Part shown: positions 8,889 through 21,005 of the stretch, piece by piece
Position numbering within the stretch: position 1 is the stretch's first letter
How the letters are laid out: each line of letters starts with the position of its first letter
Assembly: GCF_016102005.1 (NCBI RefSeq)
Contig: NZ_JACFPL010000001.1
Coordinates: 248,001-312,000 of the forward strand
Length of the DNA: 64,000 bases
Source of the DNA: Bifidobacterium choladohabitans
Lineage (GTDB): Bacteria > Actinomycetota > Actinomycetes > Actinomycetales > Bifidobacteriaceae
Reading direction: 5' to 3'
Notes under the pieces: model-generated
The model's input: only the letters and a program-made list of their open reading frames with translations
The model's database searches: none
What the model was told of the DNA's origin: nothing
Position numbers and translations under genes: made by a program

Positions 8889-9788
8889 ATGAGCACATCA
8901 TCAGCCAAATTCGAGGGAATATTCTGCCCATCGATAACCGTCAGCGACGATCAAGGAGTCATCGACACCGACCTGTGGGGACGACATCTGGACCATCTGA
9001 TCCAGGCTGGCATTAATGGGGTGCTCCTGTTCGGAAGCATCGGCGAGTTCTATGCCTATGATCTCCAAGAGAAGCGCTCAGCCCTGCAATTCGCCGTCGA
9101 CCATATACGGGGGCGCATGAAAGTATTCGTCGGAGTAGGCGACACTGACATGGACCGGGTTATGGATCTGACCAAGTTTGCTGGACAAATCGGCGCCGAT
9201 GCCGTGGTGGCTGTCAGTCCCTATTATTTCGGTCCTTCGGAACCGACCGCTTACCGATATTTCATCAGCATCGCCCAGGCCTCGGCTGTACCGGTGATCC
9301 TCTACAACTTCCCTGCTCGTACAGGTAACGACTGCTCACCGGAGTTGGTCGCGAGACTGGCTCAGGAATGTCCAAACATCGTTGGCATCAAAGACACGGT
9401 GGACACAATCAGCCACACACGTCGGGTCGTATCAGCAGTCAGACGTGTCAGCCCTGAGTTCTCGGTGTTCTCTGGATTCGACGAATACTATATGGTCAAC
9501 CGCATTTGCGGAGGCAACGGTGTTTTATCGGGCCTGACCAACGTGGAGCCGGAAACCTTCGTTGCCATGCATCGGGCCTATCAAGAGGGCGATTACCGGA
9601 CTGCGCTAGACAAGGCCCGACGCATCAACCACTTGATGGCAATTTACGACACTGCGGATTTGTTCGTATCGGCCATCAAGGGAGCCGTGCGACTGCAGGG
9701 TCTGCCCATCAGCACACGCATCCGCGAACCTGCCATGCAGATTGATGACGACCAGATGAAACAGATCGAAACCATACTGCGTAGTTGA
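8889..9788 (+). CDS. 2-keto-3-deoxy-L-fuconate aldolase (DHDPS/NAL family)
   Basis: Class I aldolase expected to split 2-keto-3-deoxy-L-fuconate into pyruvate and L-lactaldehyde. The 299-residue (beta/alpha)8 protein shows the family substrate loop GSIGEF (49-54), the catalytic Tyr (ILYNFPAR, Y139) and the Schiff-base Lys (VGIKDT, K168). A GTG at 8883 is possible, but the ATG at 8889 has GAAAGG 7 bases upstream and is preferred. Last gene of the cluster, followed by a strong terminator. The same fold serves dihydrodipicolinate synthase; context argues against that here. Confidence 0.87.
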   Translation: MSTSSAKFEGIFCPSITVSDDQGVIDTDLWGRHLDHLIQAGINGVLLFGSIGEFYAYDLQEKRSALQFAVDHIRGRMKVFVGVGDTDMDRVMDLTKFAGQIGADAVVAVSPYYFGPSEPTAYRYFISIAQASAVPVILYNFPARTGNDCSPELVARLAQECPNIVGIKDTVDTISHTRRVVSAVRRVSPEFSVFSGFDEYYMVNRICGGNGVLSGLTNVEPETFVAMHRAYQEGDYRTALDKARRINHLMAIYDTADLFVSAIKGAVRLQGLPISTRIREPAMQIDDDQMKQIETILRS

Positions 9789-9806
9789 GCTTTCGTCTCT
9801 TCATTG

Positions 9807-9862
9807 AACCGGGCTTAAGGAAGGGAACCCACCCTTCCTCAGGCCCGGTTGTTTGTCTGTCA
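9807..9862 (+). terminator. Rho-independent terminator of the fucose operon
   Basis: Outer arms AACCGGGC (9807-9814) and GCCCGGTT (9843-9850) with inner arms AAGGAAGGG and CCCTTCCT form a long stem, followed by the T-rich GTTTGTCTGT. It separates the operon from the convergent luxS gene. Confidence 0.88.
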
Positions 9863-9866
9863 GCGC

Positions 9867-10349
9867 TCAGACCAGCTTGCGCTCGTAAGGATCGGAGCTG
9901 ATGCCGGCAGCGACGATGTCACGGCTCCACTGCTTGGCCGAGAAGAGCGAATGGTCGCGGTAGTTGCCGCATGAGGTGATCTCGGTGCCGGGTACGTCGT
10001 CCCAGGTGGCCTTTTCGGCGATGAACTCCAGCGACTCCTTCAGTGCCTTGGCCACATCCTCGGTTGAATGACGGCCCCAGGCGAGCAGGTGGAAGCCCGT
10101 CCGGCAACCGAAGGGAGAGCAGTCGATGTAGCCGGGGATGCGCTCGCGCAGGAGCACGGCGATGGTGTGCTCGATGGTGTGCAGGCCTGCAGTTGGAATG
10201 GCGTTCTGGTTGGGCTGGACCAGGCGCAGATCATAGTTGGAGATGATGTCTCCCTGGGGACCCTTTTCCTCGTCGATCAGACGAACGTAGGGCGCCTTGA
10301 CCTTGGTGTGATCCAGCTGGAAGCTCTCTACAATAGGTTTGTCAGCCAT
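9867..10349 (-). CDS. luxS: S-ribosylhomocysteine lyase (AI-2 synthesis)
   Basis: Cleaves S-ribosylhomocysteine to homocysteine and DPD, the autoinducer-2 precursor. The 160-residue protein has the metal site HTIEH (H57, E60, H61) and C127 (TSCGNY), plus the catalytic Cys in FGCRTGF (C82). Full family length. AGGAAAGG lies upstream of the ATG at 10349. It lies 78 bases downstream of recQ on the same strand, with a small perfect stem GGTAGG/CCTACC (10417-10432) over the recQ stop; without a T-run this is probably not a full terminator. Confidence 0.97.
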   Translation of the reverse strand: MADKPIVESFQLDHTKVKAPYVRLIDEEKGPQGDIISNYDLRLVQPNQNAIPTAGLHTIEHTIAVLLRERIPGYIDCSPFGCRTGFHLLAWGRHSTEDVAKALKESLEFIAEKATWDDVPGTEITSCGNYRDHSLFSAKQWSRDIVAAGISSDPYERKLV

Positions 10350-10427
10350 TGTTATTTCCTTTCCTGTCGGGCGCCCGGTATGAAAGGCAACCTTGATGAA
10401 GTCATGTATATCTCATGGTAGGCCGAC

Positions 10428-12431
10428 CTACCTATCAGATCCGGCGGCACCCATGACCACATTCACTGCTTTTCTGGCCGAGAACTCTGAGATGACCCCC
10501 ATGAACTGGGGCCCATACTGCTCCAGCTTGTGCTGCCCCACTCCGTTGACAGCCAGGAAGGTCGCATCATCGACGGGCCGAAGGCGACACATATTTCGCA
10601 GTGCCTTGTCGGAGAAGACGATGTAGGGAGGCTTGCCGATCTTGCGGGCTATGCTGGTCCGCAGATCGCGCAGCTTCTGGAAAAGTTCCTCATCCTCTGG
10701 GCTGGCATCGCTTGCACCGGCCTGGTCGAGACCATCATCGTCGTTTGTTGAAGAGGATCTGCCGCCGAAGACCTTGCCCGAGGCACGTGGTCGTTCCGTC
10801 CGCTTGATTTCGTAGTGAAAGTCCGGACTGACCGTCTGCGCGGCCTTGGGCCCGAAATGGACCATGGGCAGCCGTCCTTCGGTGATATACAGATACCCGT
10901 CCGAGGCCATCTGGTTGAGCACGTCGCGAATCCGCGCCTCTGGAACCTGGGCCAGAGCGCCATAGCTGGGGCACCTATCCAGCCCGCGCCGAAGAAGGTC
11001 CTGCGAGCGCGAACCCCGAAGGATCTGGGCGATCTTGCCGGAGCCGAACCCCTGGTTCACATCATGCACACACCTGCTGATGGCACGGGCCACGTCGCTG
11101 ACGTCGATGGTCGTGAAGGTGCTCAGACAGTTGGAACAGTTCTGACAGCCGCCGCTGCCCGTGTCGGGATGCCCGACCGGGACTGATTTGCCCTTGTCGG
11201 CCTCGGCAGGCGAAAGACCCGCGGCAGCCTGGTCCACCTCCTCACCGAAGTACCGCAGCATGTACTGGTGAAGGCAGCCGGTGGTCCTGCAGTAGCCGAT
11301 CATGACGTTGAGCAGACGCCGGTGTTCGGCCCTGACCGCTTCGGCCTGCTCACCGGTCAGTCTGTCATTGCCGTTGTCCATGTCCAGCAGGCGCCTGCGG
11401 GTGACGATGTCGCTCTCGTTCCACAGCAGTGAGCATCTGGCGGGCTCGCCGTCGCGTCCCGCCCTGCCTGCCTCCTGGTAGTAGGCCTCGATACTCTCAG
11501 GCATGTTGTGATGAATGACATAGCGCACATTGGACTTGTCGATGCCCATACCGAAGGCGTTGGTGGCCACGACCACCTGCACCTTGTCGTTGACGAAGTC
11601 CCGTTGCGCCTGCTCCCTGTCCTGGGTATCCATGCCAGCGTGATAGCTGACAGCGCTGACACCGGCCTTGGTCAGATCATCCGCCAGGGCTTCGGTCTCC
11701 TTGCGGGTGGCGCAGTAAACGATGCCCGAATCGTCTCCATGCTTCAGGGCGTACCGGACCACCCAGCGATTCTTGTATTTGCTCTCCAGCTTGATCACGT
11801 CGAAGAAAAGGTTGGGCCTGTCGAATCCCGTCACTGCTACGTAAGGATCGTTCAGACCCAGCATGTATACGATATCGCGCCGGACCTTCTCGGTCGCCGT
11901 AGCGGTGAAGGCCGCCACCGTGGGCCGGTTAGGCAGGGACCTGATGAAGTCGCCGATGCCCAAGTAGGCAGGGCGGAAGTCCTGACCCCACTGGGATACG
12001 CAGTGGGCTTCATCCACTGCCAGCAGGGAGATTTTCGTATGCTGGGCGAAATCTCTGAACCTGGGGGCATCCAGCCGCTCGGGGGCCACGTAGAGGATCT
12101 TGCTGCGTCCCTGGGCAGCCTGAGCCAGGGCCAGGGACTGCTCATCCATATCCTGGGTGGAATTGACGAAGGAAGCCGGGATGCCGGCATCCTCCAGCCC
12201 GTCCACCTGGTCCTTCATCAGGGAGACCAAGGGAGAGATGACGATGGTCAGACCGTCCAGGAGGGTGGCAGGAATCTGATAGCAGATGGACTTGCCGGCC
12301 CCGGTCGGCATAACACCCAGGCAGTCCCGCCCATTCAGGATGGCCTTGACCAGATCCTCCTGACCCGGGCGAAAGGACTCATATCCGAAATACCGCTTCA
12401 GCGCCTGCCCTGCATCCTGGATGTCCACCAT
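10428..12431 (-). CDS. recQ: ATP-dependent DNA helicase RecQ
   Basis: 3'-5' DNA helicase of recombinational repair. From the ATG at 12431 the order is: N-terminal FGYESFRPGQ motif 0, Walker A MPTGAGKS, AVDEAHCVSQWG box with the RecQ aromatic-rich loop, helicase C domain with QEAGRAGRDG, zinc-binding cysteines (CRTTGCLHQY and CQNCSNC), winged-helix RQC domain, and a C-terminal HRDC domain (LRDLRTSIARKIGKPPY onward). 667 residues. A longer frame reaches 12551, but its extra 40 residues have no family likeness and GGGGAA precedes the 12431 start. Confidence 0.96.
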   Translation of the reverse strand: MVDIQDAGQALKRYFGYESFRPGQEDLVKAILNGRDCLGVMPTGAGKSICYQIPATLLDGLTIVISPLVSLMKDQVDGLEDAGIPASFVNSTQDMDEQSLALAQAAQGRSKILYVAPERLDAPRFRDFAQHTKISLLAVDEAHCVSQWGQDFRPAYLGIGDFIRSLPNRPTVAAFTATATEKVRRDIVYMLGLNDPYVAVTGFDRPNLFFDVIKLESKYKNRWVVRYALKHGDDSGIVYCATRKETEALADDLTKAGVSAVSYHAGMDTQDREQAQRDFVNDKVQVVVATNAFGMGIDKSNVRYVIHHNMPESIEAYYQEAGRAGRDGEPARCSLLWNESDIVTRRRLLDMDNGNDRLTGEQAEAVRAEHRRLLNVMIGYCRTTGCLHQYMLRYFGEEVDQAAAGLSPAEADKGKSVPVGHPDTGSGGCQNCSNCLSTFTTIDVSDVARAISRCVHDVNQGFGSGKIAQILRGSRSQDLLRRGLDRCPSYGALAQVPEARIRDVLNQMASDGYLYITEGRLPMVHFGPKAAQTVSPDFHYEIKRTERPRASGKVFGGRSSSTNDDDGLDQAGASDASPEDEELFQKLRDLRTSIARKIGKPPYIVFSDKALRNMCRLRPVDDATFLAVNGVGQHKLEQYGPQFMGVISEFSARKAVNVVMGAAGSDR

Positions 12432-12600
12432 GGTTCCCCAGTCTATTGCCCCGGCAGGAGTCAAGCAGTGGGCGAACGACCATGTGGTCGATCGTCTCCG
12501 AGCTTCACGATTCCCCGGTAGCCAATCCAGAAGGTCGTATCCTTGGATCACGGGCAGCTATCGATGACTGGTATTCCGATTGCCTGACAAAGACGGATAC

Positions 12601-13449
12601 CTACAGGGTTGCAGCTGCCAGCAACTGCCGGGTATAGGACTGCCTGGGATGATTGAGGATGGCTTTCACCGGACCCTCCTCCACCACCTTCCCCTGGACG
12701 AGCACCATGACCCTGTCTGCTATGTTCTGGACCACGCCCAGATCATGGGAGATGATGATCATGGACATGCCACTTGACAAATCACTCCGCTGCCTGGACT
12801 GGGTCATGATGGATTGAAGGGTATGGAGGATCCCGACGCGTGCCGAGACATCGATGGCGCTCATGGGCTCATCGGCCAAGAGTATCCGGGGCTTGACGAT
12901 CAGGGCCCGGGCTATGGCCGCCCGCTGAGCCTGGCCTCCAGACAGATCCGAGGGATAAGCCGTCATGATCCTGCACGGATCAAGCTGAACCTTTGACAAG
13001 ACCTCGGCCACCCGCTCAGCAAGGTCTGTCCCACCCTGACGACGATGCCATAGGTGCCCGCTCCCCCTGCGTCTGGCAGCCAGAAGAGGCTCAGCGACTG
13101 ACCGGCCAATGGTCCACCGGGGGTCGAGGGAGGCAAAGGGATTCTGAAAGACCAGAGCAGAGTCCCGGGCAAGCGCCTTGGCGGCCGGAGAACCGTGGAG
13201 AACCGGTCTGCCCTGATACATCACCTGTCCGCCATCAGGCCTCAACTGCCCTAGAAGCAGGCGGGAAAGCGTGGTCTTCCCTGAACCGGACTCCCCTATG
13301 ATCGCCAGGCACTCCCCTGGCAGGAGGGAGACATCGATTCCGTCAACCGCGGCCTTTCGAGCCATGCCGCTTCCGGCGGGAGCATAGACCTTGGTCAGGC
13401 CCTTCCCGACCAGGATCGGGTCGACCTGTGCACCATCAGTCGTCCTCAT
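12601..13449 (-). CDS. Oligopeptide/dipeptide ABC transporter ATP-binding protein (OppF/DppF type)
   Basis: One of two ATPases energising peptide import. It shows Walker A GESGSGKTT, signature LSGGQAQR, Walker B ILLADEP and the switch His in IIISHDLG. The ATG at 13449 has GGAGG 5 bases upstream; the earlier ATG at 13461 is also in frame. The 5' end overlaps the 3' end of the OppD-like gene. Last gene of the five-gene importer, transcribed SBP-permease-permease-ATPase-ATPase. Substrate (peptide, or nickel as in related systems) cannot be fixed from sequence. Confidence 0.9.
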   Translation of the reverse strand: MRTTDGAQVDPILVGKGLTKVYAPAGSGMARKAAVDGIDVSLLPGECLAIIGESGSGKTTLSRLLLGQLRPDGGQVMYQGRPVLHGSPAAKALARDSALVFQNPFASLDPRWTIGRSVAEPLLAARRRGSGHLWHRRQGGTDLAERVAEVLSKVQLDPCRIMTAYPSDLSGGQAQRAAIARALIVKPRILLADEPMSAIDVSARVGILHTLQSIMTQSRQRSDLSSGMSMIIISHDLGVVQNIADRVMVLVQGKVVEEGPVKAILNHPRQSYTRQLLAAATL

Positions 13450-14233
13450 GCTTGCCTCCATCCGCGCGCAGCGTCAATTCTCTGGCCGCCCTCACCAGGG
13501 TCCTGCCCTGTGGACTGGATGGGTCGCGCAGAATGCTCTGCGTCTGCCCGCTTTCCACCACTCGGCCCGCGTCAAGGATGTAGCAGTAATCAGCAACCCG
13601 GGCCAGGACGGAGAAGTCATGGGTGATGAACAGGAGGGAGGCCCCGCTCTGGTCGACCAGGGAGACCAGCAAGTCCACAATCTGCCGCTGGGTGATGGCA
13701 TCCAGGGCTGTGGTGGGCTCGTCTGCCAGTATCAGTCTTGGCTTGGTGACGAGGGCCGTGGCTATAGCCGCCCGCTGTTGCTGACCCCCGGACAGCTCAT
13801 GCGGATAGGAGCCAGCCAGATCCGCATCCAACCCGACCTGTTGCAATATCTCCATGACCCGTCTGCGCCTTTCCTGGGCGCTCAGGCGATAGTGGCGGCG
13901 AAGAGGGAGCTCCACCTGGCTGTAGACCTTTTTGACCGGGTTCAGGGCCGTGGAAGGATTCTGAAAGATCATGCCCATCCGGGAACCGCGCAGGTCCGCC
14001 AGGGACCGGTCATCGGAACCAAGAATCTGGAGCCCGTCCACCAGAATGGAGCCGGACAGGGAGGCCGTCAGTGGTGCGGTACCCAGAACGCTGCGGGCGA
14101 TCATCGACTTTCCGGAGCCCGAGGAGCCGATCAGGCCGACCCGTTGACCGTCCGCCACCCTGAGGTTCACCCGGTCAAGAATGGTGCGACCACCGATGGA
14201 CAGACCTAGGCCGTCAATAACCAGCGACATCAT
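13436..14233 (-). CDS. Oligopeptide/dipeptide ABC transporter ATP-binding protein (OppD/DppD type)
   Basis: Partner ATPase, 265 residues. Walker A GSSGSGKS, the OppD-type MGMIFQNPSTALNP Q-loop, signature [10 protein letters not shown], Walker B LILADEPTTALD and FITHDF switch. AGGAGG lies ahead of the paired ATGs at 14233 and 14230. Its start overlaps the permease stop (coupled translation). It lacks the long C-terminal oligopeptide extension with conserved cysteines found in many OppD proteins. Confidence 0.9.
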   Translation of the reverse strand: MMSLVIDGLGLSIGGRTILDRVNLRVADGQRVGLIGSSGSGKSMIARSVLGTAPLTASLSGSILVDGLQILGSDDRSLADLRGSRMGMIFQNPSTALNPVKKVYSQVELPLRRHYRLSAQERRRRVMEILQQVGLDADLAGSYPHELSGGQQQRAAIATALVTKPRLILADEPTTALDAITQRQIVDLLVSLVDQSGASLLFITHDFSVLARVADYCYILDAGRVVESGQTQSILRDPSSPQGRTLVRAARELTLRADGGKHEDD

Positions 14234-15267
14234 CGACCTCCTTCGCCTGTATGGATCGCATTCTCGACGTGATGACCGGAGTCATCCGATTGCGCAGAAG
14301 GTGTCTGGCGCTCAGACTGGAGAGCGGATCGTCCGGAGGCAGCCACGGCGACCCTGAACCTGGGGTTGGTGACCGGATCGATGGCATCACGCAAGGCATC
14401 ACCGAACAGGTTCAGCGCCACCACAACCATGGTGACCACCAGGCCAGGCCAGAGCACGGTCAGCGGAAAGACGTTGATGAACTTGACCGAGGTGGTCAGC
14501 GAGTGCCCCCAGGAGGGCAGGCCGGATGGAACACCCACCCCCAGGTAGGTCAACCCTGCTTCAGCCAGAACGGAGGTCCCCGCCGACATGGAAAGCTGCA
14601 CGCACAGGACCGGAATGATGTTGGGCACCAGATGGGTGCAGAAGATTCTGAAGGACCCGACCCCGCTGTGCCGGGCGGATTGCACGTAGTCCGACTCTGC
14701 CGCCAGGAGCGCCTGGGGCCTTACAATCCGGGCCAGGTTGAGTCCGTAGCCGAATCCGCAGGCCACGACGACCACGGCGATGCTGGGTCCCAGGGGGACG
14801 GCCAGAATCAGGGCCAGCAGAACCGTGGGCAGGGAAATCAGGGCATCTACCAGGACCACGACCGTCTGCGATACTCCAGAACTGCGCGAGACCATGGCCA
14901 TGACCAGAAGAAGCCCCAATACGCCCGACAGGATGACCGCCAGAAGGCTGATGACCAGGTTGGTTGCCGACCCCGCCATCAGCCAGGAGAGGATGTCTGC
15001 TCCGGTACCATCCGTTCCCAGAAGGTGGGTGCGGCTGGGGGCCTGCCAGATCCGGTACCCGTCGGTGGTCCAGATAGGGACCGGGGTCCAGAACCTGGAG
15101 ACCAGGGAGACCAGGATCCATATGGCCAGAACAATCAGCGAGTACCGCCCCGAGGCCTTGCACCACATGCTGACCAGCACCACCCGCATCCGCCCGAGGA
15201 ATCCCAGTCGGCCGGGGAAGGCGGCCTTCAATCCCAAGCGAGGCCTGTCTGTATGCTCCCAGCTCAT
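14230..15267 (-). CDS. Peptide ABC transporter permease (OppC/DppC type)
   Basis: Membrane subunit of 345 residues. An N-terminal membrane helix (SLIVLAIWILVSLVSRFW) is followed by the family segment HLLGTDGTGADILSWLMAG, then five more helices. The coupling region with the ARIVRPQALLAAESDYVQSAR stretch includes the EAA-like loop. The start ATG at 15267 overlaps the stop of the upstream permease by one base. The C-terminal tail is basic and hydrophilic. Confidence 0.9.
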   Translation of the reverse strand: MSWEHTDRPRLGLKAAFPGRLGFLGRMRVVLVSMWCKASGRYSLIVLAIWILVSLVSRFWTPVPIWTTDGYRIWQAPSRTHLLGTDGTGADILSWLMAGSATNLVISLLAVILSGVLGLLLVMAMVSRSSGVSQTVVVLVDALISLPTVLLALILAVPLGPSIAVVVVACGFGYGLNLARIVRPQALLAAESDYVQSARHSGVGSFRIFCTHLVPNIIPVLCVQLSMSAGTSVLAEAGLTYLGVGVPSGLPSWGHSLTTSVKFINVFPLTVLWPGLVVTMVVVALNLFGDALRDAIDPVTNPRFRVAVAASGRSALQSERQTPSAQSDDSGHHVENAIHTGEGGR

Positions 15268-16250
15268 CAGTCAGCCACCTCCTGCCTGGCCACACCTCGA
15301 AAACGCGGATCGATCAGCCTATGGACAACGTCCACCAGCAGTCCCAGGAAGAGGAAGAAGGCCGCCAGAAGAAGCAGTTCGGACTGAACGGCCGGAAGAT
15401 CCCGGTTGCCCACGTCAGTGACCAGCATGGAGCCAAGTCCCGGCAGGGCGAACAGGTTCTCGCTGACCATGACCCCGGTGACCATCTCGGCCATGGTCAG
15501 CCCAATCACCGAGACCAGCTGGGGGGAAGCCAGCCGCAGACCGATCCGCAGGGCGGCCTGGGTTCGCGTCATCCCGCAGGCCATGCCCATGTCCACATAC
15601 CCCGAAGAAAGCATGTCGCCCAGCAGAGAGCGGGTGTACCGCATGATGCCAGCGCCCACGATGATTCCGGTGGACAGAGCGGGCAGAATCAAAGCTGCCA
15701 AGGCCTGCCCAGGCTGAGCCCAGCCGAGAGCAGGAAAGCCCTGGGAGGGCAGCAAACCAATCAGGCCGCTTCCCTTGGCGAAGAGCATGATCAGCAGCAG
15801 TCCTGACCAGAGGGCCGGTACTGATCCGCCCACGATGGCTGCCATGTGGCTGAAGGACTGCATCCGCGGCGAGCGCGCCAGGGCGGCTGCGCAACCCAGG
15901 GGGATGCCCAGCAGCAGGGCCATGCCCAGTCCCAAAAGAATCAGCGGGAAAGTGATCTGGGCCCGGATACCCACCTGGGAGGCGATGGAACGGTTGGTCA
16001 GAATGGACCTGCCCAGGTCCCCTTGCAGAAAGCCGCTGATCCAATCCAGATACTGCCGGGGATAGGAGCGGTCCAGGCCCATCTGCCGACGCAGCCGGTC
16101 GACCCGCTCAGGCGGGGCATCCAGCCCGGCCATGACGGCGGCCACATCCCCTGGCAGGATACGCAGGGCCAGGAAGATCAGCAGGGAGATGCCCATCAGT
16201 GCCAAGATGAAGAGCACCAGACGGCGCATCAGGAATCTGGCCATGGTCAT
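15267..16250 (-). CDS. Peptide ABC transporter permease (OppB/DppB type)
   Basis: A 327-residue membrane subunit. It begins with the standard OppB pattern RFLMRRLVLFILALMGISLL, then LRILPGDVAAVMAG and the GLDRSYPRQYLDWISGFLQG periplasmic segment, then five more membrane helices and the VDVVHRLIDPRFR C-terminus typical of the family. Starts at 16250 (ATG overlapping the SBP stop as ATGA) or 16244, the latter with GAGG six bases upstream. Confidence 0.92.
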   Translation of the reverse strand: MTMARFLMRRLVLFILALMGISLLIFLALRILPGDVAAVMAGLDAPPERVDRLRRQMGLDRSYPRQYLDWISGFLQGDLGRSILTNRSIASQVGIRAQITFPLILLGLGMALLLGIPLGCAAALARSPRMQSFSHMAAIVGGSVPALWSGLLLIMLFAKGSGLIGLLPSQGFPALGWAQPGQALAALILPALSTGIIVGAGIMRYTRSLLGDMLSSGYVDMGMACGMTRTQAALRIGLRLASPQLVSVIGLTMAEMVTGVMVSENLFALPGLGSMLVTDVGNRDLPAVQSELLLLAAFFLFLGLLVDVVHRLIDPRFRGVARQEVAD

Positions 16251-17893
16251 CCTCGCCTGTAGATCAGGTCGGACAAGGGCATGAGGGACTGGTTCAGGTC
16301 GACCGGGAAGCCCTCCAGCCCCGTCCGCCAGGCCGTGGTCACCCGGTAGTTGAAGAGCCAGTCCGCCGCCGCATCGCTGCTGACAATCCGTGCGGCCTGG
16401 GCCAGGAGCCTGTCGGAGTCATCGGCGGAGGTCGTGGCCATGGCCTGCCTATAGAGCTCCTGGACCTGACGATTGTCATAGTTGTAGTAGTAGCCGGGGT
16501 TGGCCCACTGATGGAAGTCGTGGCTCTCGCCATGATCCACCAGAGACAGGTCGTAGTCCTTGTTGGCATGCACGTCCTGGAGCCAGACCGAGAACTCCAC
16601 CACCCTGACATCCAGGTCGATGCCCACTTGACGCAGCTGCGAGCGCAACTGATCGCCCAACTCGCTGCCATAGGTATTGGCGTAGGTCAGCCGAAGCTTG
16701 AGCCGGTGCTCGGGACCGTACCCGGCCTGGGCCAGAAGCCTCCGTGCCTGCTCCGGATCGTGGGGGTAGAGCCCGGTCAGATCCCGATAGCCGGGATCCA
16801 GGGAGGGTATGGGCCCACCCAGGGCACTGTCCGATCCGCCCCGGGAGGCAATCAGCTGCCGATGGTCGATGGCATGGCGGATGGCCTTCCGCACCCGCGG
16901 GTCGGATGTGGCGGCGCCCTTGCCGTTCATGGCCAGGACGTACTTGTCGGTGTCATTGCCCGCCTTGACCTGGAAATTGGGACTGTTCCGGAAGGGGCTG
17001 GCCAGATTCTCAGTGACCGGAGCCAGGACCTGCACATCCCCGCTGCGCAGGGCGTTGACGGCAGCATTGTCGTCATTGAGGTAACGGATGACGATGGTTG
17101 GCGTCTTAGGCTTGTCGCTGCCCCAGTAATGCGGATCGGCCTTGAGCGTGACCGAGTCGTTTGGGCGGAAGCTTTCCAGCAGATATGGACCGGAACCCAC
17201 GGCTTGGGTCTTCATGTCGTAATGGGCCCGCCGGTCAAAGACCAGGCCAGCCCGGCCGCTCAGCTGCCAGAGCAGGTCCTGGTAGGGCCTGGACAGCGTC
17301 AGACGCACCGTCAGCGGATCCGTGGCATCAACGCCCTGGAAACCCTCCAGCATCTCGCTACCCTGATAGTGGCCTGCCATAAGCCCGCGTATGGAGTCGA
17401 CCACGTCCTGGGCCCGAAGAGCATGATTGTTGGAGAAACGGATGCCCTCATGCAGGTGGAAGGTGTAGACCAGCCCGTCCTCGGAGACATCCCAGGTCCT
17501 GGCCAGGCCCGGACGCACCCGGTTCCGGGAATCCCGTGACACCAGGCCCTGATAGACGTTGCCGATCAGAAGCTGATCCAGCGCCGTGCCCGACTGGTTG
17601 CGGATGTCCAAGTTGGTGGGAGCCAGCTTGAGCCCCACCGTGACCGTGTCCGCCAAGATTCCTCCCTCGGCCTGACCTACGGCTCCGCGATGCCCGGTCC
17701 ACAGGGAGAGAGCCAAGGCCAGAGCCAGCAGGAGGCTGAGCAACTTCCAGGGCAGGGTGTTGCCACCCGACCTCATGGGCCTGATCCTGGCGTTGAGTTC
17801 GGGATCGGTGCTGGCTCCCGACTCCTGGGCCGCGTCTGTATCTGTTGCGGTCACGCTGCCGTGGGCATGCGTGCCGTGTCGATCTGCATTCAT
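16247..17893 (-). CDS. Peptide-type solute-binding protein (family 5) with N-terminal membrane anchor
   Basis: Extracytoplasmic substrate receptor for the importer genes downstream. About 548 residues from the ATG at 17893, chosen because AAGGA lies 8 bases upstream; an earlier codon at 17938 has no ribosome-binding site. The family-5 domain is clear (KADPHYWGSDKPK, LNDDNAAVNALRSGDVQV, HRLKLRLTYANTY). Unusually, there is no lipobox Cys: about 47 hydrophilic residues precede a hydrophobic stretch LLSLLLALALALSLW (about 51-65), so it is probably membrane anchored or cleaved after a very long N-region. Confidence 0.88.
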   Translation of the reverse strand: MNADRHGTHAHGSVTATDTDAAQESGASTDPELNARIRPMRSGGNTLPWKLLSLLLALALALSLWTGHRGAVGQAEGGILADTVTVGLKLAPTNLDIRNQSGTALDQLLIGNVYQGLVSRDSRNRVRPGLARTWDVSEDGLVYTFHLHEGIRFSNNHALRAQDVVDSIRGLMAGHYQGSEMLEGFQGVDATDPLTVRLTLSRPYQDLLWQLSGRAGLVFDRRAHYDMKTQAVGSGPYLLESFRPNDSVTLKADPHYWGSDKPKTPTIVIRYLNDDNAAVNALRSGDVQVLAPVTENLASPFRNSPNFQVKAGNDTDKYVLAMNGKGAATSDPRVRKAIRHAIDHRQLIASRGGSDSALGGPIPSLDPGYRDLTGLYPHDPEQARRLLAQAGYGPEHRLKLRLTYANTYGSELGDQLRSQLRQVGIDLDVRVVEFSVWLQDVHANKDYDLSLVDHGESHDFHQWANPGYYYNYDNRQVQELYRQAMATTSADDSDRLLAQAARIVSSDAAADWLFNYRVTTAWRTGLEGFPVDLNQSLMPLSDLIYRRG

Positions 17894-18038
17894 TGACAAA
17901 TCCTTATGCTGCGGTTGACCGCCGTTCTGGTCGATCACCGCCCACCAGCATACTCCCCGAAGCCATCACCTGGGCTTATGCGCTTAGGATGGATTCGGAA
18001 AGCGCCACGCGCCCGGACGACGGCAGGGAGGAAAAGAC

Positions 18039-20982
<2,944 letters not shown>

Positions 20983-21005
20983 TTATGTCCCACCAGGCTG
21001 ACTGT

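Noticed and set aside
10417-10432. Terminator between recQ and luxS
   Set aside because: Only a six-base stem with no U-tract; read-through from recQ into luxS is more likely.
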